From contig NZ_CAMVPN010000008.1 in NCBI RefSeq assembly GCF_947169325.1, positions 1 to 50,006 on the forward strand: a stretch of DNA of 50,006 nt. The letters run 5' to 3'. The DNA comes from an uncultured Methanobrevibacter sp. Its GTDB lineage: Archaea > Methanobacteriota > Methanobacteria > Methanobacteriales > Methanobacteriaceae. The translations under genes and the position numbers were made by a program. Shown here one piece after another: positions 11,101 through 21,385 of the stretch (its first letter is position 1; each line of letters starts with the position of its first letter). Under the pieces are notes generated by a model. The model ran no database searches, was not told the DNA's origin, and worked only from the letters and a program-made list of their open reading frames with translations.

Positions 11101-14100
11101 GGCAATTGATTTTATTGTATATTCCGCTTTTGAGTTTGTGAGCGTTAATGTTGCAGGCTCGCCGTTGATGAATAAGATAACATTGCCTGTTGCACTTTCA
11201 GTTACCTCAATTGTCAATCCAACATCCTTGCCAAGCTCCACATCACCTAAAGTGATTTTTGTTGTGGAATTGAGCTTATTTACATTAACGGTTACGTTTT
11301 CAGCTGAAGCATACCAATGTTCGTCACCGGAATAGCTAACCTCAACCACATTTTCTCCAACCGGCAAATTATTAAGTTCAAATGTTGTTTTAGAGCCAAG
11401 AATATCTTTTGTTTGGCCGTTGATTGTTAGTTTTCCACTGACTTCATCGCCGAATTCAACTTCAACGATTGCAGGTTCTCCAACATATGATTCCTTAACA
11501 GTCACAAACATGTCAATGTCAGTTTTTGCATGTGAAAATGTCAATGTTGCCTTATAACCATTGTATTCCGCTGAAATAGTTCCATCAAAGGATGTTAAAG
11601 TGTAAGTTGTGCTTGCCACACCATCAGTCAAAGTGATTTCACTGTCTGATGCCTCACCGCCAGTGGCTTTGATGTTAAACGTAATATTGCCAAGTTTGTT
11701 TGCATCGTAACTGGAAACGGTTCCTCCTTTTGTCACAAGATTATTCAAGTCAAATGTAACTAAAACCTTTTGATTTTTGCTTATTGAAGTGGCATTTGCT
11801 GATGCGTTTAAAAACAGCCAGTTATCGCATGCAAATGCTATAGGAGCAGCAGTGTAATTTTGCCATGTATTTCCCCACCAGTTTGTGCTGAGATTTTTAT
11901 AAACATCTAAATTTGATGCTGAAAAAACAGCGTTCTTTTCATTTTCATGCGCATTATTCAATATGATTGAATTTGATACGAAAACATTGGCATCTCCACC
12001 TTCAACATATATTGCTGCAGATTTTTTCCCTAAATCAACATTATCTGAGAAGGTACATGAATCAATGTTAACTCTCGCAGAATGCGCTATTTTAATGCAT
12101 GATGAGTAATCATTTGCTGAAGCCACTTCATTAGCAATGAAGTCAACATTTGTAATTGTCAACGGATAACTATCCGCATCAAAGTTTATGCAGCCATACT
12201 TGACTTTGTTTGATTTGAATATTGAATTGGTAACAGTTCCTTTCAAGCCTGTCTTTTCACCGACTGTTGTTATCAATGAAGGATACGAGGTCTGTGAAGC
12301 GATATTGTTAATAAAAGTACAGTTGTCTATTAAAAATTCGTCTGATTTGATTAGCATCATATAAACATTATTCTTGTTGTGATTTGTGAATTTGGAATCA
12401 TAAACTTCTATATTTTTTGCCTCAATCAATGTGGTTCCGGTTAAACCTGAAACGGAATTGGCGTTGAATTGGCAATTAACAATTTGGGCATATCCGCTGC
12501 TTTGCCTAATGACTCCAGTATTTTTGGAGGTGAATACAATATTGTCAAATAGGACATTTGAAATTGTGAAATCGGAATTGTTTGAAACAGTGAAGATTGT
12601 ATTTGGTAATGTGCCTGTGAACTTTACACCATCTTCACCCTTTATGGTCAGCTTATAATCCACCTGAATATTGGACTCGGAAAATGATCCGTCCATGATG
12701 AGTATGTTGCCACTTGCCCTTGCAAGTTCACATGCCTTTGCGATTGTGGCAACTGGGCTTTGTCTAGATGTACCATTATTGTTGTCATTTCCTGATCTTT
12801 GTGAGACATAAATATATTCCTTAGACGTACCGACAGAAACCTCATTACTTTTACTGTTTGATATAGATGGAGCTATGTAAACTTGGCACTTTTCCAAGTT
12901 TTTCAAATCAAGGGTGAAATCTTTGCCTGTAATTGTCTTGAAATACTTGCCGTCAACGTAAACGTTGTAGTCAGATTTGTCCAAAATATCTGAATCGTAA
13001 TAGTTTTCATTCCTTAAGTTGGCATCAATATGTATAGTAACTTTATCACCTACACTTTCATCAGCAGTGAGCTTGAGTTTGGAAAACTCGATTGAATTGT
13101 TGAAATAGTAATTATCACTGATTTTACTTGTGGAAACTGAATTAAGATTAAGTACCAGTACATCACCGGTACGGGTATGATTAATAAACCTATTACCTAT
13201 AATAGTAACATCAGTATTAATAGTTTGACCCTGAGCATATACACAAATAGCAGTACCTATAGAAGCACTATTTTTTATAAAAGTATTGTTTAATATATTA
13301 ACAGTACCTTGACCAAGTACAGATATAGCACCACCACGACCAGTACCACTAGTAGACAGTTCTGTTAAACCCCAACATAAATTCTCATTATCTTTAAATA
13401 ATGAATCTTTTATATAAATATGAGGAGTAGTTAAATGATTATATGCACCTATTGCACCACCACCATTATTAGTGGTACAATTATTGCCGATAAATATAGT
13501 ATTATAAATCTGTAAATAACTATATGTATATAGTGCACCACCATTCCAACCAGCCAGATTACTTATAAAGTTGGAATCATATATGGTAGTATTAGCTCCA
13601 CTATGAGTATGTATTGCACCAGCCCACTGAGCAGCAGTATTTTTATAAAATGTTGAATTTCTTACCACCAATTGACCACAGTTATTAATACAACCAGGTT
13701 CTGTTCTGGCATAGTTTCCCTCAAAGTATGAATCAGTAACATCCATACGTGCACCATAACAACCAGCCTGAACAATATCATCAGGATCATAAACACTTAC
13801 GCAACCAAAATCAGAAGTAACATTAATAAAAGTACATTGGGTAAGTGATGCATATCCCCTCATCAGGCATACCAGTGAGGAGTGGCCTCCATCCAAATTG
13901 GAATTTGTAAAGTAACAGTTTTCAATGTAATTTTTTGAATTTCCTGCCATCTGCAAGAATACTGCATTAGGTTGATATTGTACTGAAATCCATTTAAAGG
14001 TTACTCCTTTTAATGTTATTCCGTTTCCTGAGTTTTCAGGAACATTTATTGCCAAATATTTAATTGATTGAGCATTAGAATTATCATCACCGAAATATGC

Positions 14101-14442
14101 TCCTGAGCTTCCGATGATTGTAACGTTGTTGTTAACTTGAATCTGATAACTTTCATCATCAGGATTTGTCGGATAATAATTGGTATCCTCTTTAAGTTTT
14201 AAAACATAGTTCTTATCGCTTTTAGAGCAATATACCTGCAGATCGTTCCAGTTGTTTACAGTAATCGCATCGGATTGCTCTGCGATTAAATCACCTAAAG
14301 CATTGCCTGCGCTTAAGTCAAGTGAATCGTCACTTGCTGCAGTTATTGTTGCGTTTTCAAAATCGCTGGCGGATACGCTGCCTGCAGCGAAAATGAATAT
14401 TATCAACACGACAAATATTAAGTATTTTATATTAGACCTCAT
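8140..14442 (-). CDS. Adhesin-like protein with beta-helix, Ig-like repeats and PQQ-type propeller (ALP2)
   Basis: A secreted protein of 2100 residues. A TTG nine bases upstream (14451) lies inside the ribosome binding site AGGTTGAT, so ATG 14442 is the better start. Order: signal peptide (1-27); beta-helix with many GGAI/GGAL turns (about 50-430); a YVSQRSGNDNNNG motif opening a second beta-helix (about 545-870); Ig-like repeats (about 900-1310) with YNGDSKY/YNGDDYY loops; a PQQ/YVTN-like beta-propeller (about 1320-1670), whose blades show patterns such as ILWTYN, GNVIWKT and GNVLWKS; more Ig-like domains; and a Lys-rich C-terminal tail without Asp or Glu. No membrane anchor or LPXTG motif is visible. 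The propeller is unlikely to be a PQQ dehydrogenase, because no cofactor or catalytic signature can be recognised; binding is more plausible. Confidence 0.9.
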   Translation of the reverse strand: MRSNIKYLIFVVLIIFIFAAGSVSASDFENATITAASDDSLDLSAGNALGDLIAEQSDAITVNNWNDLQVYCSKSDKNYVLKLKEDTNYYPTNPDDESYQIQVNNNVTIIGSSGAYFGDDNSNAQSIKYLAINVPENSGNGITLKGVTFKWISVQYQPNAVFLQMAGNSKNYIENCYFTNSNLDGGHSSLVCLMRGYASLTQCTFINVTSDFGCVSVYDPDDIVQAGCYGARMDVTDSYFEGNYARTEPGCINNCGQLVVRNSTFYKNTAAQWAGAIHTHSGANTTIYDSNFISNLAGWNGGALYTYSYLQIYNTIFIGNNCTTNNGGGAIGAYNHLTTPHIYIKDSLFKDNENLCWGLTELSTSGTGRGGAISVLGQGTVNILNNTFIKNSASIGTAICVYAQGQTINTDVTIIGNRFINHTRTGDVLVLNLNSVSTSKISDNYYFNNSIEFSKLKLTADESVGDKVTIHIDANLRNENYYDSDILDKSDYNVYVDGKYFKTITGKDFTLDLKNLEKCQVYIAPSISNSKSNEVSVGTSKEYIYVSQRSGNDNNNGTSRQSPVATIAKACELARASGNILIMDGSFSESNIQVDYKLTIKGEDGVKFTGTLPNTIFTVSNNSDFTISNVLFDNIVFTSKNTGVIRQSSGYAQIVNCQFNANSVSGLTGTTLIEAKNIEVYDSKFTNHNKNNVYMMLIKSDEFLIDNCTFINNIASQTSYPSLITTVGEKTGLKGTVTNSIFKSNKVKYGCINFDADSYPLTITNVDFIANEVASANDYSSCIKIAHSARVNIDSCTFSDNVDLGKKSAAIYVEGGDANVFVSNSIILNNAHENEKNAVFSASNLDVYKNLSTNWWGNTWQNYTAAPIAFACDNWLFLNASANATSISKNQKVLVTFDLNNLVTKGGTVSSYDANKLGNITFNIKATGGEASDSEITLTDGVASTTYTLTSFDGTISAEYNGYKATLTFSHAKTDIDMFVTVKESYVGEPAIVEVEFGDEVSGKLTINGQTKDILGSKTTFELNNLPVGENVVEVSYSGDEHWYASAENVTVNVNKLNSTTKITLGDVELGKDVGLTIEVTESATGNVILFINGEPATLTLTNSKAEYTIKSIARGNYNITAVYNGDSKYLSSKDEVSFGVGRVKPTISVDVLDIAYGQDAIVNIVVNSNATGNVNVNAGGKNKTAKLENGKVSVSISGLSVGPQTAHVSYNGDDYYGSANSSASFNVLKADTTLFIKASDIKVGASEIIEVSVPNGVTGNITIICGENIVTKAINAIGKVTWTVSDLSVGSHEISATLISDNYNSIENTTEFTVFDYSTAQWPNQGYDIGNDGKSPYESDSNGAILWTYNAEGMAKNIVIDSEGNVLIVTSSGVYSISSSGKQRWNYDYVSYNISGLSISREVVIIPIEGNSLFFVNQTTGERYGYSHIYQASSLFAPVTDSNSNIYVSSEYQNSFEDYKFVIIPYSLWEYGGNPILISLGKSQPIAAPVLVGDNYAVIACSDGIKIIDLDKKEISSSISGNTHGVRPVAGSGNIVYTVFNNNIQAMTPQGNVIWKTPVTGSGGHLALDEENGLYFINSQGNLYKYDVVDGSEKLISSLNFTSGILIGGDGNLYMGSNEMLYAFDNAGNVLWKSDMGDEIVGTPVMDENGIIYLTTSNALKAIGKADLADANVGASVIDINIGENASVMITLGDDLTGEITVEIDSKNYTETISQNNMIISVPNLSAGHKTAKISYSGDNRFNPKEISCDFKVFSDTQIIAQDANSYYGSQYVIALKDAQGNAIVGEKLTVLIGDTKYNLTTNKNGEVSIKLDMSPGDYQASSVFSGNDYLKPSNKTTKLKVLSTILSSKMTRGYNSGVDFKATFLANDGSPLSNKAVSFIVNGVIYNTTTDKNGVATLNCNLNVGGYEVSIINLATGESTLQELTIAKRITNNNDLTMDYLDGSAFKVRVVGDDGKYVGKNEVVSFKISGKTYTAKTDANGYASLKINLVPKTYSVTAEYKGYKASNKIVVKQVLKAKNVSKKKAKSYKFQATLKTSKGKAISGKKLTFKIKNKKYTAKTNKKGVATITIKINLKVGKYTITTTYSKTSIKNKLTIKK

Positions 14443-14499
14443 AAATATCAACCTATTTGATAAAAATTTTAAAATACATTAGTTATTTATGTTAATCAA

Positions 14500-14511
14500 T
14501 CTATATAAACG
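14500..14511 (-). promoter_or_regulatory. TATA box of ALP2
   Basis: The minus strand reads CGTTTATATAGA, about 60 nt before the ALP2 start. This predicts transcription start near 14480 and a leader of about 35-40 nt containing the AGGTTGAT ribosome binding site. Confidence 0.5.
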
Positions 14512-14629
14512 TTAAACTTTAATTGACAAATTCGGTTGAAGAAAAGAGAAAATAAGAATTTAAAAATTATCCAAAATCGATGAATAGATAAAAAAATGAA
14601 ATGTGACACAAAGCCACAATCTTTTTAAG

Positions 14630-14678
14630 ACAAAAAAATTAAAAGAAGTAAATAATGAAAATACTACTTTCCATTATT
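14630..14678 (-). terminator. Hairpin and T-tract terminator of ALP3
   Basis: An inverted repeat AATAATG/CATTATT (14651-14657 and 14672-14678) overlaps the ALP3 stop codon at 14674. On the minus strand it is followed by the T-rich stretch TTTTAATTTTTTTGTC. Confidence 0.5.
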
Positions 14679-17600
14679 TTTTAAATATAATATTCTTTTT
14701 GACAGTGTTTTTGCCATAGGTGGCTTGGTAAGTGTATTTCTTACCTGTTTTAAGCTTTTTGTAAACACTGTTTTTTATGGTGAAAGTGGCAACCCCCTTC
14801 TTGTTGGTTTTTGCCGTGAATGTCTTTTTGTTGAACTTCAAGGTAATCTTTTTATTTTTCAAGTATTTCTTGTTTACCTGTTTCAAGGATACCTTAATCT
14901 TGATTGATTTTGCTGATTTTTTTGCATTGACATTGTTGGCATTGATTATGCTTTTAACAACAACCTTATTGCTGGTTTTCAAATTGCCATAAGTTGCAGT
15001 TACTGTGTATGTCTTTGGAGGCAAGCTAATCTTGAGTGAAGCATATCCATCTGCGCAGGTAGTGCATGGATAGTTTCTACCGTTGATGTTGACAGTGACT
15101 GTCCTTCCTTCCAATGGAGATCCGTCCTGTGTAAGACAGACCTTGTAGTATCCTCCTGCAGTATAGAGCATTGAAACATCATGGCCTGTTAACCTGATTA
15201 TTAGAACGTTGACAATTTCAGATTTTACGATTGGGGAGTACATGTCATCTCCGGAATACATTACTGAAATGTTATGGCTTCCGCCAGACAATTCAGGTAT
15301 GTTGATGTTGGCCTTGCCTTTTACCACATCAGCAGTGTATTTTTCACCATCAACAATCACTGTTAGTGTTCCTGTTGCATCTGAGGGCAGATTGATGCTG
15401 TAACTTGTCAAATCATCTGATTGAGGTAGAACCTCTTCACTTGGAGGAATTTCTGCCTTCAATACCTTGACTGAAAGTGTTTTTGAATCTGCCATGTACT
15501 TATCATCATTTGAATATTTTACCTCAGCATTATATGCACCAGCAGGCAATCCAGGAACATTTATAGTAGCATTTCCATTTGATGAGACATTTGAGTATTG
15601 TTTACCGTTAATGTCAACCGTTACTGTGCCTGATGCATCAACCGGCAATTTTGAAACATTAATGATTAAATCCTCACCATAGTATATGTCACTGGCTTCA
15701 ACTGAATAATCAACATTACCTTTTAAGATGTTGAATTTGACTTCAGCATTTCCGGACTTGAATCTTGAATCACCTGCATAAGCGATTTTGGCAGAATGAT
15801 TTCCAGGAGCTAAATTTGAAATTACAAATGATGCCTGACCATTTTTAATTTCTGACTTGTTTACGTAAGCTCCATCGACATTTATTGATATGCTACCAGT
15901 TGCTTCACTTTCAACATGAATATCAACTTTAACATCACTGCCAGATGACTCGTCAACATTAGCTGAAACCTTTGAGTCCTTTAGGCCAGCATTAGTGATT
16001 GCAACAATCCTGTTTCCACTGATTGCATATATGACTCCTTTTTCATCCATTACAGGTTTGCCGGATAAGCTTTCATTCAGGTTCGCTTTCCAAAGCAGAT
16101 TTCCTTCAGAGTCTAGTGAATAGAATTCTCCGTTTTCACATCCTACATAAAGAACATCATTCTGGCCAACCAGAATTGCCTGTGAAACGTTATTTTTAAA
16201 ATCATAAATCAATACTTCCTCACCTGTTGAATATTCATATAATGCTCCTTCTTTGGTGATAGAAAATATTCCTCCGTTTTCACCGACTGAAAGATAATCA
16301 CCAGGCGTTCCGTTAATGTTTACTTTCCACATGCTTCCGTCAGGAGTGATTGCGACAACTGAGTTTCCTTCAATTGTATACATTATGTTTTCACTGACAA
16401 CAGGGCGGACGTGAGTAATGACCTTAAAGCTGTTTGTGACTGATTTTGATGCAACATCTATTATCCTTAGACCGTCCACGGTAGCGACTGCAACTGTATT
16501 GTTGTTTATGAGGACTGGAGCGGATGTTGGAGCTGACTTGCCGATATCTATCAAAATAGGAGCTGTGCTGAATTCCCAAATGCCGTATGGAACTATAACA
16601 AGATTATAGGATGATGTCTTGGTCTGGTATTCGCTTGTAATGTATATATTAGCATTCTCATCAACAACAGGTATGAAATAGCTTGAGCCCTGAAATATGT
16701 TGTTGTTTAGAGCCGCACCCGTAGTTTGGTTGATAAAGAATAGTTTATAACCAGATTTTGGAGATAGAATCATGTCACGGCCAATTGCAATTCCTGTGAA
16801 ATTTTCACCTGCTTCATCTGCTTTGAAAATCCAATTTATACTTCCATCAGTGTTTTTTAGTGAATATATGCCTTCGGATGTTACAATATATATATTTCCC
16901 TCACTGTCGATTGCCATGTTTGCGATAATGCTTGCGTTAATGTTGGAAATCCATGCAACATTACCGTTTGCATCACTTGGGTAAGGTGAACTTTCAGTGT
17001 TTTTAATATCATAACCTTCATTCGGCCATTGAGGATCATCCCATGCAGTCACGCTGAATGTTTCACTCAGATTTACAGCTAAATAGTTTTCATCACCTGC
17101 GTATATTGCTGTAATACTGTAACTGCCAATGCCCAAATCAGAAACTACACGTGTAAATAGGCCCGTTCTTGGGATTTCTGCATTCTCGCTTCCATCAGGA
17201 GTAACAATACGTAATGTGCCGGTTGTTCCTTTTGTAATTGCAATTATAACATTTAATGTTTTTCCTTCCTTGATATCATCCACATCAATTGTCAGAGAAG
17301 GTTTTGCCTTTAAAACATTAAATGATTTTGAAGTATTGAATCCAAGATATGTAAAATCACCAGAATACTTAATTTCAGCCACCTTATCGCCTGCAGTCAA
17401 ATCTGAGACGTTTAAAGTGGCTTTGCCGTCATTGACCTCTGCAGCATAATCCTTGCCATCGATTGTAATTGTAACATTTCCTGAAGAACCGTCGTTTAAG
17501 ACGATTGTAAAGACTGCATCTTCACCGTAGGTAATATCAGCAACATCTACTGTCAAAGAAGAGTTCAATCTTCCAACATCGATTTGTGTGGAATTTCTGC

Positions 17601-20600
17601 ATGTGAGATATTTCGCATCTCCACCATATGTTGCCAAAATATCATATAATCCGGAAGAGATGCTTTTTATTGTATATGTTGCTGTTCCAGATGAAACTGT
17701 AACGTTTTCCATTTTGCCGTTTACATTAACTGTTATGATACCTGATGCCTCATTGTTGAGAGTAAATGTTAAAGTGACATCACTTCCAACCTCTACGTTT
17801 CCTTTGGAAATCACTAATGTTGAATCATATTTTTTAACCTTAAATTCTGATGTTAAATTTCTTGATAAATAGTTTTCATTACCGAGGTAATTAACTTCAA
17901 CAGCATAATCGCCAGCCTGAAGATTTGATACAGTAAATTCAACATTTCCGTTTGAAATTGCCTTTTTATCACTGATATCGTCAAGCTTAATTTCAATTTC
18001 ACCAGTTACGTCCTCATCGGTTTTCACTGTAATTCTGACTGGATTTCCGTAATAGGTATCGTTGATGTCTATACCCATTTGAGGGGATGCCTTTTCGACA
18101 CTGAATAATTTTACATAGGATTTTTCACAATACTTTGAATCGCCTGCATATGTAAGGTTGATGAGATATTCTCCGGCATCCAATTTTGGAATGGCAATTT
18201 TATCGTTGAAAGAATAACTAACATTGTTTATTATCAGTGCCATTTTACTTTCATCAATGTCATCAGGCGCTGTTATTGCAATTTCAGTAGCGTTTCCATA
18301 TGTGATATCATGAACATCAATGCCAATGTCCGCATCGATTAACGCCCAGTTGAAGAGGAGTGTTGCGCAGACATTATTGAAATGAACTGTGACTGAACCT
18401 CTTGTCAAGCTTTGCAATTTGTATTCCACATTGGCGCTTCCCCTTACGAGGTTTACTTTAGAAGAACTTAGAGTACCATTTATTGCATCCATCTCCAATT
18501 CAATTTTAGGTAACTTTCCAACATCACGGAAGAATATATAATTGGTCCTGTTGACGGCATGGGCAAGGTCGATTTCAAGTGACGCCTTTTGGTTTATTGC
18601 CAAATCAGTAGTGTTTGGAGTCACATTCAATATCAGCCAGTTATTGCATGCATCTGCAGCCACTGGAGGAACGATTGAATAGTCCTGCCAGGTATTTCCC
18701 CACCAGTTCCCATCAAGATTCCTGTATACAATAAAATTTGAAGAAGTTGAAGCAGAAAATACCATATTAAAGCTGTTTTGATAGGAATTGTTCAATATTA
18801 TTGAATTTAAAACATAAACAGATGCGGAACTTCCACTGACATGAATGACTGCTGACTTATCACCCAAATCCACATTGTTCATGAAAATCGATGACTCTAT
18901 CGTAACTGTAGGAGAATTATCAATTTTAATTCCTGAAGAGACATCATTAGATGAGCCCACCTTATTTGCAATGAATTTAGTGTTTGTTATTGTTAATGGC
19001 TTGGAATTTGCATCGAAATAAATGCAACCGCTTTTAACTGTGTTTGACTCGAAAATTGTGTCCAATATTGTTCCCTTTACTCCTGATTTTTCAGAAACTG
19101 TTGTAATCAATGATTTGTAGGAGGTATGGGAAGCGACATTGTCCTTAAAAATACAATTGTCAATTAAAAACTCATTTGCCTTGATTAAAGTGACATGAAC
19201 ATTATCTTTGTTATGATTGGTGAAATTGGAGTTGTACACTTCAATGTTTTTCGCTTCAATAAGATTTGTTCCTGTCAAACCTGAAACATGATTGCTGTTG
19301 AATCGGCAGTTTTCAACAACTGTAAATCCACTGGCCTGCCTTATGATTCCTGTGGCCTTTGTTGTGAAGATGAGACCTTCAAAGGCAACGTTTGAAATTG
19401 AAAGGTCATGGCTATTCATGACTGTGAATAGCGTGTCTGTGCAGCTGCCTGTGAACTTAACATTATTCTCACCAATAATATTTAAATTATAATCAATGCT
19501 GAAGCCATTTTCCTCAAATGTTCCATCCATTATTACAATATTTCCTTTGGTCTTTGCAATTTCAACTGCCTTTTCGATTGTTTTGACTGGAGTTGACCTA
19601 TTAAGGCCATCATTGCCGTCATCACCTCTCTTCTGTGAAACATAAACATATTCCTTTGGAACTCCTACAAAAATCTCATTAGTTTTGGCATTGGATATGG
19701 TTGGCACTGCATAGACATTGCAGGTTTTGCAGTCTTTAAGGTTTAATGTGAAAGTCCTGCCAACTACTGTCATATTATATACCCTATCCACATAGATGTC
19801 ATAAAGAGTAGTGTCTAGAATGTCGCTTTCAAAGGAATTCGGGTTTTTAAGCTCGGCGTCAATGTGAATGACAACATCGTCACCTACCTTTTCATCAGCC
19901 AGCAATCTAATCTTTTTAAATTCAAATGAATTGTTATAATAATAATTGTCCCGGATTTCACAGTAGGAGGAATCTGTTAATCTGATATCCAAAACGTCAC
20001 CGACACGGGTATGGTTGATGAATCTGTTTCCAACCAGTATCACATAAGGTGATCCGTATCTTGCTGCATTGATTGCGCATATTGCAGTTCCCAAAGAAGC
20101 GCTGTTTTTAATGAAAGTGGTGTTTCTAACCTCAATTCCACCTTCATCCATGATTGAAATCGCTCCTCCACGGCCGGTACCTGATGACAGCTCAGACAAA
20201 GACCAGCATGTATTCTCATTGTTTTGGAAAAGGGAATCCTGAACATAGATGAAAGGAGCATGAATATGCTTACATGCACCTATTGCACCTCCACCGTTAC
20301 TTGTGGTACAGTTATTGTTGAGGAATGTTGTGTTATAAATCTGCAGATAGCTATAGGTGTACATTGCACCACCATTCCAACCTGCCACATTATCCAAAAA
20401 CAGTGAATCATATACCGTGGTATTGGCACCGCCTGTAGTGTGTACTGCACCAGCCCACCAGAAAGCTGAATTCTTATAGAATGTGGAATTCCTGACTACA
20501 AGTATGCCGCAGTTATTAATAGCCCCAGGTGCGGTTCTTCCATAATTGCCTTCAAAGTAGGAGTCGGTAACATTCAGACGGGCACGGGTACATACTGTAG

Positions 20601-21258
20601 TAGGGTCATCATCAGGATTGTATACGCTTATACAACCGAAATCATTGGTACAATTAATAAAGGTACAGTTTGTCATTACCATATCACCAAGCTTGATATG
20701 AAGTATTGCGGAATGACCCAGGGTGGTAGATATGTCAGTGAAGTAGCAGTCCTCAAAGTAGTTGACGGCATTGCCGCCCATGACCATGAAAAGCCCATCA
20801 GGCTGGTAACGAGAAGCAATCCATTTGAAAGTAACTCCCTTGAAGGTGATTCCGATTCCATTATTGTCTGGAACTTTCATTGCAGTGTAGGTAATGTTAC
20901 GAGGATTTGGAGATGAATCTCCAATATATGCGCCTTGAGATCCGATAATTGTGACGTTATTGTTGAATATTATCTGGTCGTCACTGGATGATGCGTGTTT
21001 CGGATAATAGTTGGTGTTCTCCTTAAGCTTCAGGACATAGTTCTTGTCGCTTAGAGAAGCATAATACTGAATATCCTCCCAATCCTTCACTTCAATTTCA
21101 CTTGAATCAGCAGAAATTACTGAAGAATCGTCAATTTCCGGATTATCCTGTCCGACAGTTGAATTTAAATCAACCACATCGCTTGCAAAAGCGTTTCCAA
21201 TACAAAATAACAACATTAACGATATTATAATCATTAAACTTACTTTAAAAAACTTCAT
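14674..21258 (-). CDS. Adhesin-like protein, paralogue of ALP2 (ALP3)
   Basis: A secreted protein of 2194 residues, with ATG at 21258 preceded by GGTAGATG. The layout matches ALP2: signal peptide; beta-helix with the near-identical block WNGGAMYTYSYLQIYNT; a second beta-helix opened by YVSQKRGDDGNDG; several Ig-like repeats (YAGDSKY, YSGDFTY and YAGDENY loops); a PQQ-like propeller at about 1410-1755 starting WPNEGYDI; further Ig-like domains; and a basic tail of about 88 residues ending in KKNIIFKK. ALP3 has more Ig-like domains than ALP2 between the helix and the propeller. The adjacent position and shared order show tandem duplication followed by divergence and domain gain or loss. The role is inferred to be surface binding; the target is unknown. 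Confidence 0.9.
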   Translation of the reverse strand: MKFFKVSLMIIISLMLLFCIGNAFASDVVDLNSTVGQDNPEIDDSSVISADSSEIEVKDWEDIQYYASLSDKNYVLKLKENTNYYPKHASSSDDQIIFNNNVTIIGSQGAYIGDSSPNPRNITYTAMKVPDNNGIGITFKGVTFKWIASRYQPDGLFMVMGGNAVNYFEDCYFTDISTTLGHSAILHIKLGDMVMTNCTFINCTNDFGCISVYNPDDDPTTVCTRARLNVTDSYFEGNYGRTAPGAINNCGILVVRNSTFYKNSAFWWAGAVHTTGGANTTVYDSLFLDNVAGWNGGAMYTYSYLQIYNTTFLNNNCTTSNGGGAIGACKHIHAPFIYVQDSLFQNNENTCWSLSELSSGTGRGGAISIMDEGGIEVRNTTFIKNSASLGTAICAINAARYGSPYVILVGNRFINHTRVGDVLDIRLTDSSYCEIRDNYYYNNSFEFKKIRLLADEKVGDDVVIHIDAELKNPNSFESDILDTTLYDIYVDRVYNMTVVGRTFTLNLKDCKTCNVYAVPTISNAKTNEIFVGVPKEYVYVSQKRGDDGNDGLNRSTPVKTIEKAVEIAKTKGNIVIMDGTFEENGFSIDYNLNIIGENNVKFTGSCTDTLFTVMNSHDLSISNVAFEGLIFTTKATGIIRQASGFTVVENCRFNSNHVSGLTGTNLIEAKNIEVYNSNFTNHNKDNVHVTLIKANEFLIDNCIFKDNVASHTSYKSLITTVSEKSGVKGTILDTIFESNTVKSGCIYFDANSKPLTITNTKFIANKVGSSNDVSSGIKIDNSPTVTIESSIFMNNVDLGDKSAVIHVSGSSASVYVLNSIILNNSYQNSFNMVFSASTSSNFIVYRNLDGNWWGNTWQDYSIVPPVAADACNNWLILNVTPNTTDLAINQKASLEIDLAHAVNRTNYIFFRDVGKLPKIELEMDAINGTLSSSKVNLVRGSANVEYKLQSLTRGSVTVHFNNVCATLLFNWALIDADIGIDVHDITYGNATEIAITAPDDIDESKMALIINNVSYSFNDKIAIPKLDAGEYLINLTYAGDSKYCEKSYVKLFSVEKASPQMGIDINDTYYGNPVRITVKTDEDVTGEIEIKLDDISDKKAISNGNVEFTVSNLQAGDYAVEVNYLGNENYLSRNLTSEFKVKKYDSTLVISKGNVEVGSDVTLTFTLNNEASGIITVNVNGKMENVTVSSGTATYTIKSISSGLYDILATYGGDAKYLTCRNSTQIDVGRLNSSLTVDVADITYGEDAVFTIVLNDGSSGNVTITIDGKDYAAEVNDGKATLNVSDLTAGDKVAEIKYSGDFTYLGFNTSKSFNVLKAKPSLTIDVDDIKEGKTLNVIIAITKGTTGTLRIVTPDGSENAEIPRTGLFTRVVSDLGIGSYSITAIYAGDENYLAVNLSETFSVTAWDDPQWPNEGYDIKNTESSPYPSDANGNVAWISNINASIIANMAIDSEGNIYIVTSEGIYSLKNTDGSINWIFKADEAGENFTGIAIGRDMILSPKSGYKLFFINQTTGAALNNNIFQGSSYFIPVVDENANIYITSEYQTKTSSYNLVIVPYGIWEFSTAPILIDIGKSAPTSAPVLINNNTVAVATVDGLRIIDVASKSVTNSFKVITHVRPVVSENIMYTIEGNSVVAITPDGSMWKVNINGTPGDYLSVGENGGIFSITKEGALYEYSTGEEVLIYDFKNNVSQAILVGQNDVLYVGCENGEFYSLDSEGNLLWKANLNESLSGKPVMDEKGVIYAISGNRIVAITNAGLKDSKVSANVDESSGSDVKVDIHVESEATGSISINVDGAYVNKSEIKNGQASFVISNLAPGNHSAKIAYAGDSRFKSGNAEVKFNILKGNVDYSVEASDIYYGEDLIINVSKLPVDASGTVTVDINGKQYSNVSSNGNATINVPGLPAGAYNAEVKYSNDDKYMADSKTLSVKVLKAEIPPSEEVLPQSDDLTSYSINLPSDATGTLTVIVDGEKYTADVVKGKANINIPELSGGSHNISVMYSGDDMYSPIVKSEIVNVLIIRLTGHDVSMLYTAGGYYKVCLTQDGSPLEGRTVTVNINGRNYPCTTCADGYASLKISLPPKTYTVTATYGNLKTSNKVVVKSIINANNVNAKKSAKSIKIKVSLKQVNKKYLKNKKITLKFNKKTFTAKTNKKGVATFTIKNSVYKKLKTGKKYTYQATYGKNTVKKNIIFKK

Positions 21259-21344
21259 GACATCTACCTTTTATAAGTCAATGATATATCTCTATTAATG
21301 AAAATATTTAAACTTTTCAAATTTAATTGATAAGTAATAGAGTC

Positions 21345-21385
21345 ACGTTAAAAAAAAGAAATGAAAAAAGGTTTGAAAACCTTTT
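21345..21385 (-). terminator. Hairpin and T-tract terminator of ALP4
   Basis: A perfect inverted repeat AAAAGGTTT/AAACCTTTT (21366-21374 and 21377-21385) overlaps the stop codon at 21384. On the minus strand it continues into TTTCATTTCTTTTTTTT. Confidence 0.6.

Noticed and set aside
14443-14451. TTG at 14451 as start of ALP2
   Set aside because: It lies inside the Shine-Dalgarno AGGTTGAT that serves ATG 14442.
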